Position numbers and translations under genes: made by a program | NCBI RefSeq assembly: GCF_963678635.1 | Contig: NC_087071.1 | Span: 43,947,095-44,007,094, forward strand | Direction: 5' to 3' | Source: Symsagittifera roscoffensis | Taxonomy: Eukaryota > Xenacoelomorpha > Acoela > Convolutidae | Length of the DNA stretch: 60,000 nucleotides | Part shown: one piece after another, positions 22,676 to 31,298 of the stretch | Numbering within the stretch: position 1 is the stretch's first letter | Layout of the letters: every line of letters begins with the position of its first letter | The notes under the pieces: model-generated | Databases searched by the model: none | What the model saw: only the letters and a program-made list of their open reading frames with translations | Told to the model about the DNA's origin: nothing

Positions 22676-25600
22676 TTACTCTTGCAACCTCTTTGCTTGG
22701 TTGGGTAGTGCCTTCACCCTAGATTCCCGGTTCAAACAAAAGGAGTTGTGCAGGCTCAAGCTCACGTTCTTCGCCAGGTCCTCCTCTAGTATCGATTCCC
22801 TCGCCTTGGTATTGTCTCTAGACATCTTACCCACTCTCTTCCATCCTGTCGTGATTGCATTACGATGGGTTAACAGGGGTCTCTTGAAAGCTTCCGGCCC
22901 AATCTCGGCCTGGAACTGTCGATACTCTTTTCGATGTTTTCTCATGTGATCTTTCGTTGTCATGTACAACCAGGACGTCAGCGTCGCCCGAAACCATGGG
23001 AAGTACCTCAAACGGCTCCAGACATGTCTGACTTCCGTTGGTATGGCGAATACCTTGCACGCAGTCTCAAACAACTCGAGTCTCCTACTGTAGTCTATCG
23101 CGTATATTGACTCTGCCGTTGGCGTCCCCGCTTCCCGATACTTCGTTATATTCTCTTCTATCCATCTCAGAGCCAAGATCGTACTCACTACCAAGATCGT
23201 CACCTTCTGTCGGTGATCCGGTAGTCCGATCGACCGGATTTCTTCCATATCCCACACCAGGCAAAGGTTCTTGTGATCTGGATACCACACCGTTTGCGCT
23301 AAACAGTGGCATGGGCATTCTCCATGGGTGATTTCAATGCTCCTGAGGTTACGCTCCCCCGAGGCTTCCAAGAGAGGCTCAAGCTCCATCATTTTCTCAT
23401 GCATCGTGTCGTTATCTTCCAGGTTTGGAGCACTTCCCACAGGTTTTCCGATCACGTTTTGTCTCTCGTGATCGCTTGTGTTCTCTCTCTCCAACTTCAA
23501 AAGTTCTTCTCCCCAGATTTCACTCAAGTCATCTCTCAATTCTTTTGGTACTCTTTTGGAGTGATGCGATATCCGAGCCAACCTCACGCACTTGGGCACT
23601 GAGAAGGCCTTGTCCACCAGTACTCTCTGGCTGGATGCTTCCACCATCACCATGTGCAGTGGGTAGTGACTTCCGCACAAGTTGGCCATCATTGACCCTA
23701 TCAGCGATTTCGCGTTCAATGGCAAGCCATAAGCTTCGCTGATGGGAAATCCCATTTCCGCCTCGAGACCAACCTTCCAGCTCCGGATGTGTTTTTGAGT
23801 CACCTGCAACACCCCGGGCCATGATTCTACGCTCAACGCCGTCACTAAATGATGTTCAGATTCTAGTCTTTCCAGTGACTGCAGACTACACATTCTCGAG
23901 AAGAATCCGAGAGCTGTCGCTATATTCACCGTGGTTCTCGCGTAACACTCCGCTACTATTTGCACTTCATTTTTCTCCCTTTCTGTTATGTCTTCGAACC
24001 AAGTGACCAGGTCTTCTTTTTGAAATGACAGTATTCTAACGCATGACCGTCCATCGCAGGTGTGCTCTCCGTTTCCACACGTCGAATCCAGACAGCTACC
24101 CGGCTCCAATTTCTTTGCTGACCCGGGATTACTAATCTTTTCGCCTGGCTCTTGCATCTGAGGTGAAATTAGCTTATGCAGCACACTCAACTTTGCCAGA
24201 TCTTCATCTTCCGTTGGTGCTAACCTCACTCGCTCGGTGGTTTCCTCGATCAGACTCGCGTGGGGATGTGGACACCAGGAGGGTCTTAATAGTTTCCATA
24301 CCACTCCCAAGTTCGTGGTTAACAAGCCATTTTCATCGCCCATGTTCACTTCAACTCTCTTGTCTGAACGTGGTATGCTCACCACCTCTGGTGTTTTCTC
24401 AAGAATCAGGCCCAGGCTCGGCCCCTCTTTTTCCACCGCGTCTATTTCCATTATTCTTTCTGTCCAAAACTTCAGTAGCTCCGCTACCTCATGGTTCCTG
24501 TGGGCGCCTCCAGCTTCCGAGTCTAAGAAGGGGTTGTAGGCCATTCCCATCACTCCAGACACATATTGGTATTCCCCCTTCTCGCTGATTCTCGAGTACT
24601 GCTCTGACGAGGCCAGGTTACGGTGAACATCATGTTCTTCTTCGAACTTCTTATTATAAAACCTCCGTACCTCGTCTAGCTTCCTATGGTTCTCTAGGGA
24701 TAGTCTGGAACCCTCTTCCTTTTCTATTCCTGTGCTCTGATACACGTTCAAGATGACCGTTGAGACTCTTTTTTCCATGGTTTTGCTTGCGCTTGCTCTC
24801 TGTTGGCATGCCAGGATGGTGCTATCAGACACCATCGACATTATCCATCTCAAGAAACACGTGGCATCCTTTCTTCTGGCCAGGCTCAAGCCTGAGTTGT
24901 CCCTGGATACGTGTTGCATCAGTGCCTGATACATCTCTAGCTTCTTGCTTCCCAACTTCAGCCTGTCATACGAGGTCAGTGTTTCCAACTCTATCCCCAC
25001 CAGACTCCAGGTGAACATTAATTGTCCTGCAGTTCTAACGAAGGGATTCGCCATTAATGGTGGTGCTGATGAGGGTGTCCTCATTGCTTCTTCAAAATGA
25101 TCCTTCAACAAACTCTGCCAGGACCTCTTCAGATGATTTGCCATCTCTATTCTATTAACCTCGGCCTTTTGCTGGGTGGCCCAATTACGTCGCTTGCGAG
25201 CAACTCCACTGTCCAACTTCTTCCAGCAGTCCTCCATTTCTTTCAATGTTTCAAGGGCCACCCACCACGTCCGGGAGGTGTTCCTCTTCTTGTTCCTTTC
25301 CAATGGATCACTTGTCACTCGCTTGCCCGTGGCCTGGTGTGCCTTCGAGATCCATTCTTTGCCGACATCTACTTCCCATTTCTGTCCGTTCGTTGAACCT
25401 CTCTTCACGTTTATCTTCTGAGGCTTGAAGTCTTCCTCCGATGTCGAACTGGTGGAAACCTCTATTTCCCTCTCTACTTCAAGTGGTCTTCTGAGCTCCG
25501 AGCTGCTCTTGTATGCCGCCGTCTTGCATCTAGCCAAAACCATGGGCGCCGTCTCTCTCAAGTTTCCTTCCGAAACAGCATCCACTGAAGGACTACCCAA

Positions 25601-27193
25601 TCCTTCCACTTCTCTCTTCCTCTTGCGAGTCTTCACATCTCTACTTGAGGGTGTTGTGGCTACCATCACTGATTCGACCTCTCCATCCACTCCTTCCAAC
25701 TCTTGCCTCCCCCCTGCTGGAGCCTTAAGGATATTAGTACTTTTAATCATATTACTAGTCCCAACCTTATCAACCATTTTATCTACAGTTTTTTGTCTCC
25801 GAGTAGAGCTGTCCTCACATTTTTCTTCTCTAGTCTTCGATCGTGAATTCCTCAGCTCTACCAGCTTGCTCAGTAGCTCTTTTCTCGCCTTCTCATCCAG
25901 GCCCGTTCCTATCAGAAGCGGTTCTCCAAATCTTACGACTGTGTCCCACAGTTCCTCCTTGAATTTGTCCAGCGTCGTCTCGCTGCCCACTTCTTGATTG
26001 AATTCTTCCAAGAACTCCTGCCAAGCATCGTCCTTCAGTGATCCCAGGAATATGTCACTGTTCCCTTCGAAAGTGTTCTTTTCCCTTTCCTCCGAGCTCA
26101 AGAGTATCATCCCCATATTGAAGGTCTCACTTGCCAATGGCAATTCCAGATCCTTCCGGGGAGACGGAATCAGGGGTGGTGTGGCAGTATCTGCCCAATT
26201 CTCCTCGCTCAAGTCTTTCAACAGCTCTTGAGTGGTGAGCTCCTCCCCTGATGGCCCTGGTTCAGGCGTATTCCCCACTTCCATGTCTTCACCGGCTTCA
26301 CTGAGAGTTTCATCCATACTCTCTTCTTCTGACTCATGTCTCCTTCTCTCGAGAATTTTCTTAAATCGGTCCTCAACGGGTCCGCTCCTCTTGTCTCCAG
26401 GTGTGTCCACGGACAGTGGTGATGGTGTCGTAAGATCCAGCTTTTTGTATTCAGTCAGTGCTACATGCAGTTGACCTGCTGCATCTAGTTCTGTTCCTTC
26501 CTGTCTTATTTCCACCTGTTCCAAGCCATAGGGCGCCTTATATTTTCTCGTGGCAAATTTCATGTCGTCCACCAGTGCGACGTGCCCCTCCATCACGATC
26601 ATCCTGCCATCATCCCATATGGGTAACATGTTCTCAAGTCCCTCCTTCTCTAGAGTTCTCAAGACCTTCCGCACCTCATACCCTGGGGGCTGCGAACCTC
26701 TACTCTTTTTCGCTTGCGTCGTCCACGAATTTACCTTCATCTCGCTGGTATGGAAGTAGACCGCCGCCGTGTAGCCAATGAACAGGGGGTCCCAGCCATC
26801 AGTGAAATCCTTCTGCATTTCCTCCGTCGTCATCCTCGCCATTATGGAGGGAACTACCAAGGGACTATTCATTCCTAAGGTCATCCTCCTGACTATTGGG
26901 TTCAAGTTCCAGAATTTGGGATACATTTCGATGGGACCCTCTCGCTTGCCTCCCATTCTACATTGAATTTGCCCCCTGAAGTTGTACACTATTAGCTCGG
27001 CATCTTTCACCTTTCCAAAGAGTACCGTGTTGCTCATTCGCCCTCTGAGCACCTCCTGCTGACACCAATTTAACGCCGTCCCATCCAGTATACTGATGAG
27101 GCTCAAGTGCGTTACAGAGTCTGGGGTAGACCAAATACAGGGCCAAGAGGAGGCTGACGGGCATGCCCAATATCTCCTGCACGAAGGCTCCAA
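22676..27193 (-). CDS. ORF3 tail of element 2: about 1500-residue protein of unknown function
   Basis: 1505 codons open with no stop, far longer than chance allows, so it was coding recently. I recognise no domain. Features seen: an acidic, Pro/Ser-rich stretch (about residues 275-345), a basic Lys/Arg-rich middle, a small Cys cluster (CLDSTCGNGEHTCDGRSC, about residue 1040), a second Cys/His group (HGECPCHC, about residue 1270) and a short hydrophobic run (KVTILVVSTILALRW) near residue 1310. It has no signal peptide and no clear envelope-type anchor. It overlaps the SGNH2 ORF by 236 bases in another frame, and the first about 25 residues look out of frame. It was probably the C-terminal part of one ORF3 polyprotein. 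Confidence 0.7.
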   Translation of the reverse strand: MEPSCRRYWACPSASSWPCIWSTPDSVTHLSLISILDGTALNWCQQEVLRGRMSNTVLFGKVKDAELIVYNFRGQIQCRMGGKREGPIEMYPKFWNLNPIVRRMTLGMNSPLVVPSIMARMTTEEMQKDFTDGWDPLFIGYTAAVYFHTSEMKVNSWTTQAKKSRGSQPPGYEVRKVLRTLEKEGLENMLPIWDDGRMIVMEGHVALVDDMKFATRKYKAPYGLEQVEIRQEGTELDAAGQLHVALTEYKKLDLTTPSPLSVDTPGDKRSGPVEDRFKKILERRRHESEEESMDETLSEAGEDMEVGNTPEPGPSGEELTTQELLKDLSEENWADTATPPLIPSPRKDLELPLASETFNMGMILLSSEEREKNTFEGNSDIFLGSLKDDAWQEFLEEFNQEVGSETTLDKFKEELWDTVVRFGEPLLIGTGLDEKARKELLSKLVELRNSRSKTREEKCEDSSTRRQKTVDKMVDKVGTSNMIKSTNILKAPAGGRQELEGVDGEVESVMVATTPSSRDVKTRKRKREVEGLGSPSVDAVSEGNLRETAPMVLARCKTAAYKSSSELRRPLEVEREIEVSTSSTSEEDFKPQKINVKRGSTNGQKWEVDVGKEWISKAHQATGKRVTSDPLERNKKRNTSRTWWVALETLKEMEDCWKKLDSGVARKRRNWATQQKAEVNRIEMANHLKRSWQSLLKDHFEEAMRTPSSAPPLMANPFVRTAGQLMFTWSLVGIELETLTSYDRLKLGSKKLEMYQALMQHVSRDNSGLSLARRKDATCFLRWIMSMVSDSTILACQQRASASKTMEKRVSTVILNVYQSTGIEKEEGSRLSLENHRKLDEVRRFYNKKFEEEHDVHRNLASSEQYSRISEKGEYQYVSGVMGMAYNPFLDSEAGGAHRNHEVAELLKFWTERIMEIDAVEKEGPSLGLILEKTPEVVSIPRSDKRVEVNMGDENGLLTTNLGVVWKLLRPSWCPHPHASLIEETTERVRLAPTEDEDLAKLSVLHKLISPQMQEPGEKISNPGSAKKLEPGSCLDSTCGNGEHTCDGRSCVRILSFQKEDLVTWFEDITEREKNEVQIVAECYARTTVNIATALGFFSRMCSLQSLERLESEHHLVTALSVESWPGVLQVTQKHIRSWKVGLEAEMGFPISEAYGLPLNAKSLIGSMMANLCGSHYPLHMVMVEASSQRVLVDKAFSVPKCVRLARISHHSKRVPKELRDDLSEIWGEELLKLERENTSDHERQNVIGKPVGSAPNLEDNDTMHEKMMELEPLLEASGERNLRSIEITHGECPCHCLAQTVWYPDHKNLCLVWDMEEIRSIGLPDHRQKVTILVVSTILALRWIEENITKYREAGTPTAESIYAIDYSRRLELFETACKVFAIPTEVRHVWSRLRYFPWFRATLTSWLYMTTKDHMRKHRKEYRQFQAEIGPEAFKRPLLTHRNAITTGWKRVGKMSRDNTKARESILEEDLAKNVSLSLHNSFCLNRESRVKALPNQAKRLQE

Positions 27194-28481
27194 AGATAGT
27201 CGCCGTGGTACCGAATATTCCTGCCAAGAATTCCTTCTCCCAGCAAGGACTCAAGAACTTGAGAATCTCGTAATCCCTCCTAGTCTTCAATTCGCCTTTG
27301 GCGTGCTCTCTCCAGAACCCTCCAATCGTCACTTCATTGGCGGCCGAGACAAATCTAGCCACCGTCATGTCTCTTGTTTCGGCCAGCTCCAGCTGTTTCT
27401 CCAGAAAACTCCAGACTTGTTTCACGAGGGGTGGTGCTTCCTCCCTTGTCTTATTCGTGGCGTTCTCCAGCCTTGGTGTCAAAAATGGCCACCAGCCATT
27501 CTCTTGAGTCAAACGATATTTCATCGATTCTAATTGCTTTTCCGTCTCGGCCACATTTCTTCTCTCGTTACTGGGACCTCTAGACCTGCTGGTGGAGTTT
27601 GTGATCTTCACATCCATACTCCGAAACCACAAGCTGGCCGTTAATTTGCTTATCGCCGGGTGATCGTCCCCGATGACTGGGCTGAACTTGAGTTGCCTGG
27701 AAAAGTTCGATATCTCTAGCAAGAGCACCTCGTCTAATACGATCAGGATGTCGGCTAGTCCATAAAAGCCCCTCAGTGCATGAGATATGTCCGCCCATGC
27801 CGCCGCCAATTCTGACTTGCGAAGCCTCAGGTTCGATGGCTCCAACTCCCGATTGGGGGCTGCCATTAGAATCCGCCATTCATTCCCTTCTGCTATCAGG
27901 ATCAAGACCGCGTACACGAACTGTAGGGCGGGTGGCATATTCGCGTATCCAGGGGATGTGGTAAACACCACCTTCGTCTTGGACCCGAATCTCGAGACAA
28001 CATTCTCTTGCACTTCATTCATCGCCGCAAACAACGCTTGAATGGCTTCCCATATCTTCCTCGATGTCGGAATTTCATCGCCCTTTAGTTGCTCAAGAAG
28101 TCCCATCGCGTGCAGGTGATCATTCATCCCTGCAAACAACAGCAGCTCAGGTTCACAGGGCATCTCCGACTTTATTGCCACTACCAGAGTTAACATCTGA
28201 TTTAATTCAGCTCCTGGCAAAGAGTATATCAAAGTCTCCGGCCAGAACAACTTGGGAGACGTTCCTTCGAAGTCTGATCCCGCCACAATGACTACTCTCG
28301 CAGCAGCTGGATCTGCTCTATCATAAACTGCCAGGGTTTTGGCCAGCTGGGTACTCCCACAGGGCTTCCCGTACCTGGGATCTTCCGCCAATTTCGAGCC
28401 TTCGTAAGCGGCATCTGGCAATCCCGTTCCTCCCGGATTGAGTAGCTTGTCTACCACCTTCAACTGTGCCGGGGTTGCCAA
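26958..28481 (-). CDS. ORF3 middle of element 2: second, degenerate SGNH-like domain and hydrophobic segment
   Basis: 507 codons as bounded by a TTG. The frame is open further up, to about 28673, with ATG codons on the way. About residues 60-290 form the second SGNH-like domain: VIVAGSDF in place of GDS, FAGMNDHL as block III (N-D kept) and GDDHPAISK near its end. This lines up with VASSDYL, VAGSNDHL and DDDH in element 1. With a changed nucleophile motif it may bind without catalysing. About residues 415-455 are hydrophobic (LAGIFGTTATIFGAF, LLLALYLVY) and could be membrane-associated. From about 27100 the meaningful frame passes to the 22676-27193 ORF. Confidence 0.65.
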   Translation of the reverse strand: MATPAQLKVVDKLLNPGGTGLPDAAYEGSKLAEDPRYGKPCGSTQLAKTLAVYDRADPAAARVVIVAGSDFEGTSPKLFWPETLIYSLPGAELNQMLTLVVAIKSEMPCEPELLLFAGMNDHLHAMGLLEQLKGDEIPTSRKIWEAIQALFAAMNEVQENVVSRFGSKTKVVFTTSPGYANMPPALQFVYAVLILIAEGNEWRILMAAPNRELEPSNLRLRKSELAAAWADISHALRGFYGLADILIVLDEVLLLEISNFSRQLKFSPVIGDDHPAISKLTASLWFRSMDVKITNSTSRSRGPSNERRNVAETEKQLESMKYRLTQENGWWPFLTPRLENATNKTREEAPPLVKQVWSFLEKQLELAETRDMTVARFVSAANEVTIGGFWREHAKGELKTRRDYEILKFLSPCWEKEFLAGIFGTTATIFGAFVQEILGMPVSLLLALYLVYPRLCNALEPHQYTGWDGVKLVSAGGAQRANEQHGTLWKGERCRANSVQLQGANSM

Positions 28482-28653
28482 CCTGATCCTGGCGATGCTA
28501 GTTCGGTGCTTGGGAGGTTCTGCTATAAGTCCAGGACTCTCCAGCAGCTTGAGAGGTCTGTAGTTAATGGCCCCATGATCGCTTTTGTGGGAATTCCAGT
28601 CAAGTCTGTGGTCTCCATCAACTTCGCTCTCGAGAAGTGCGCCTCATGAGCTT

Positions 28654-30561
28654 TCAACCATCCACGCAATGATGCCTATTCAAATCCTCGTGTGACACTC
28701 GTTCGATCCCCAGGGTTTCCGCCAATTCTTGCCTGCATTCCAAACTCTCTAGATCCAGTTCTTTCACCTTCTCAGGATATCTCAAGCGAGCGGTCTCCAT
28801 AGACTTATTTTCCCGTTTGCTCTCTGCCACTACCACTGAGGATATCGCCGAGCTTGGAGGTGTTGATGACGTCACCTCCTCAGACTCCATTGGCGTGGCA
28901 CTCTGCAATCTGGTCTGGCTGCTCCTTGAACTGTCTCTAGTGTCAACTCTCGGTCCCAAGCGACCAGACAAGGCCCTTAAGGCAAGGAATGGTGGGTTCG
29001 GAGGTGGTCCTAATGTGAATTGGGCTGTCTCTAGCAGATCCGCCTCCAGCGCATTTATGTGTTCTTGGAAGACGTCGTTTAGCCACTCTGCTCCCCTCGG
29101 TCTATCAAAATGGATTCCATCACTGGAGGTGTCTTCAGGGAATCCCTCTTTCTCCATGCGCTCTGCCACGTCCAACAGTCTGACAGGGAGCACACTCTTC
29201 CGGTGGATGTCTCTTATCACCTTGTTTAGGTTCCGCACCTTCTCGTTCATCTCCAAGGCGTGCTGATCAAACATCATGTTGTAGGGGACAGTACATATCG
29301 TCAACAGGATGGGGTCCATCTGAATCCTCAGTTCCTCAAGAAGGCAGCTCACCTTATCGTGCAGCCTTGTTATTTTCCTCGCTTCACCCCTTGATACATC
29401 GTTGGTCCCGACCATCAAGGTCACCGTGTATACTTTGGTCATCCCCAGCATGTCAAGCGTTGCCAACATCTGTGGCGTGGCAGCTCCAGCGAAACTCAAG
29501 ATTCCCGTCTGCCAGTGCGATCGGATCCGGGTCAACACCCGCACCAGGCTGTCCCCTACGATTAGATGAACCGCACCTTCTGGTACCCGGGGTGGCGCCA
29601 AGTACTGCACCCAGGCCGCATCATGAAAGCAGTCTCTCCTAGCTTTCTGCTCCGTACTCCAGTCCAGCCGATTGTGCCTGTGGTACCTCCCCTCTGTATT
29701 CTTCTTATAACTCAAGATCACGACACTCCTAACCGGCTGTTCCCTCCACGTCGGGGGAAGCTCCGGTCTTGCCGAACTCTCACGACTCTTTTGTCGCAAT
29801 CTCTCGCCCAGTTCTCTCAGACGCGATGAGCCGCCGCTCACCTGACTGTCACTCGAGGTCGAGGTTGGGGTATATCCCGGCAGCTCCACATCCATAAGTG
29901 GGCGTATGGGTTGCATCTCTAGGCTACGCAAGGAAGACGTTGCGTCATTTGGTATCCAAACTTTCAACCCTTCACTCATGTGTTCTCGGGCCTCGCGGTC
30001 AAGGTTGAACCGTGCTCTTGCTCTGGGGGCTTCATCCACCTCCATACGTGACTCTGGCCTCGAGCTGGTGACCACTCGCTCCTTCGGCCTGGCTCCCTTC
30101 TGTGCATCAAGCTCGCGTTGTCGTTGTTCTATTCTGTCCAATTCCGATCTCAGTTGATCACGATTTGCGGCGTTCTCCCGCACCCTTAACTCCTGTTGAT
30201 GTTCAGCTTTTTGTATCTCAAGCAACCTCAGAGCCTGGTCTCGCTCGTTGACCGCCTGGTCCCTTTCCAGCTGAACCTTCTCCCGATCCAGCTTTTCCTG
30301 ATCCCGATCGAGGTTCGCCTTATTCCTTTCCTTCTGCGTCTTCTCGAGTTCTTTCTTTAGAACACCTAGATCCGGATATGCCTCGGTCGTCTGTTGCGTT
30401 CGTGACATCGATGGCACCCTACTCGAGCTCTGGCTTGTGGATCTTACTGTTGGCCTAGTCGGTAGTGGGAATTCCCCTGCGCCATATTCGGTATTGTTAT
30501 TCAGGCCAGGATTCCTTGCCAAGTCAAAACCCCTTACTCCTCCATCCACATTCCAAGACAA
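28654..30561 (-). CDS. ORF3 of element 2: coiled coil plus SGNH/GDSL hydrolase-like domain with intact motifs
   Basis: 635 codons. About residues 65-150 are a strong coiled coil rich in Lys, Glu, Arg and Gln (ELEKTQKERNKANLDRDQ). About residues 330-500 form an SGNH domain: LIVGDSLVR (nucleophile Ser, codons near 29550), SFAGAATPQ (block II Gly), VGTNDVSR (block III) and SSDGIHFDR (DxxH, near 29115). All four signature residues are present, unlike element 1, where the His is lost. SGNH enzymes are small-molecule or lipid esterases, and an esterase domain of this class is known in CR1-type non-LTR elements. Here it sits downstream of pol. The frame is the same as that of the 30583-30798 ORF, with only a TAG between them. 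A frameshift ends it near 28660. Confidence 0.8.
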   Translation of the reverse strand: MSWNVDGGVRGFDLARNPGLNNNTEYGAGEFPLPTRPTVRSTSQSSSRVPSMSRTQQTTEAYPDLGVLKKELEKTQKERNKANLDRDQEKLDREKVQLERDQAVNERDQALRLLEIQKAEHQQELRVRENAANRDQLRSELDRIEQRQRELDAQKGARPKERVVTSSRPESRMEVDEAPRARARFNLDREAREHMSEGLKVWIPNDATSSLRSLEMQPIRPLMDVELPGYTPTSTSSDSQVSGGSSRLRELGERLRQKSRESSARPELPPTWREQPVRSVVILSYKKNTEGRYHRHNRLDWSTEQKARRDCFHDAAWVQYLAPPRVPEGAVHLIVGDSLVRVLTRIRSHWQTGILSFAGAATPQMLATLDMLGMTKVYTVTLMVGTNDVSRGEARKITRLHDKVSCLLEELRIQMDPILLTICTVPYNMMFDQHALEMNEKVRNLNKVIRDIHRKSVLPVRLLDVAERMEKEGFPEDTSSDGIHFDRPRGAEWLNDVFQEHINALEADLLETAQFTLGPPPNPPFLALRALSGRLGPRVDTRDSSRSSQTRLQSATPMESEEVTSSTPPSSAISSVVVAESKRENKSMETARLRYPEKVKELDLESLECRQELAETLGIERVSHEDLNRHHCVDG

Positions 30562-30582
30562 CCATCTGGTCTGTTCTTGGTT

Positions 30583-30798
30583 CTATATTCCCTCGGTGGT
30601 GTAGCCGATCATCAAGACAGCCTCCGTTGCAGACTCCCTGCACTCACCCTGGTCCTCCAACTGGAGGATGGCATTCAGCATCACCGCCATTCTCTCGTCT
30701 ATTTGGGTGTAGTCCAAGTCCCTCAGGCGTCTGTACAGCTCATCAAGAGTGGGCTTCTTCAGGGCCGCGGGCACGGATTTCCATAATCGGTCTGCCAT
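30583..30798 (-). CDS. Start of ORF3 of element 2, followed by an in-frame TAG
   Basis: 71 codons from an ATG at 30798, matching the start of ORF3 in element 1 (TLDELYRRLRDLDYT versus TLDEIYQRLIDCDFT). The TAG at 30583-30585 is followed in the same frame by 7 sense codons and then the 635-codon ORF. Homology with element 1 continues across it (DLARNPGL, PLPTRPT). It is either a nonsense mutation or a readthrough site. Confidence 0.65.
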   Translation of the reverse strand: MADRLWKSVPAALKKPTLDELYRRLRDLDYTQIDERMAVMLNAILQLEDQGECRESATEAVLMIGYTTEGI

Positions 30799-31298
30799 TC
30801 TTCGTGACTTCGGGATGTATACAGGTATGTGTTAACCAGCTCAAGAATTACCTTACCAGCTCAAGAATTACCCAACTCAAGAATTCTCTCGAAATGTTCC
30901 CTTGCAAATACTTGCTGTAAGTGCCGATTATCGCGAGTTCAATCAAGGTTTCTCTCTCTGTTTCTCGCTTGAGTATAGTTGGATTTTCAACTTTGTTTTT
31001 CAAACTTGATCTGAAAACAGAAAGCATATTGAAACTTGACATGTCATGTTCCTAACCTAGAGACCCCCCTTTTACCAGTATGGTTAAAATCTTATCATTT
31101 TCATATCACTTAAAACAATTCAATTGGAATTCCCTTAAAAGCATGCAGATTCATTTTATGTTTTAGCACCGTTAACTCGTTTTAAAATTTAATTGTCATG
31201 CCAATCATATCTTTAAGATCCCTTTACCTGCGCCGCACCCCAGTACCTAACTCAAGACTCCTCCCTCACACCCGACTCGATACCCCCATGTACCCGAC
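30799..31298. other. Pol-ORF3 spacer of element 2
   Basis: 500 bases without coding signal between the Pol stop and the ORF3 ATG. It holds three copies of CTCAAGAATT within about 55 bases (about 30838-30893). Its position and length match the element 1 spacer. Confidence 0.55.

Noticed and set aside
22676-27193. Envelope glycoprotein as the product of the ORF3 tail
   Set aside because: Position fits, but I see no signal peptide, furin-like site, ordered Cys pattern or strong C-terminal membrane anchor.
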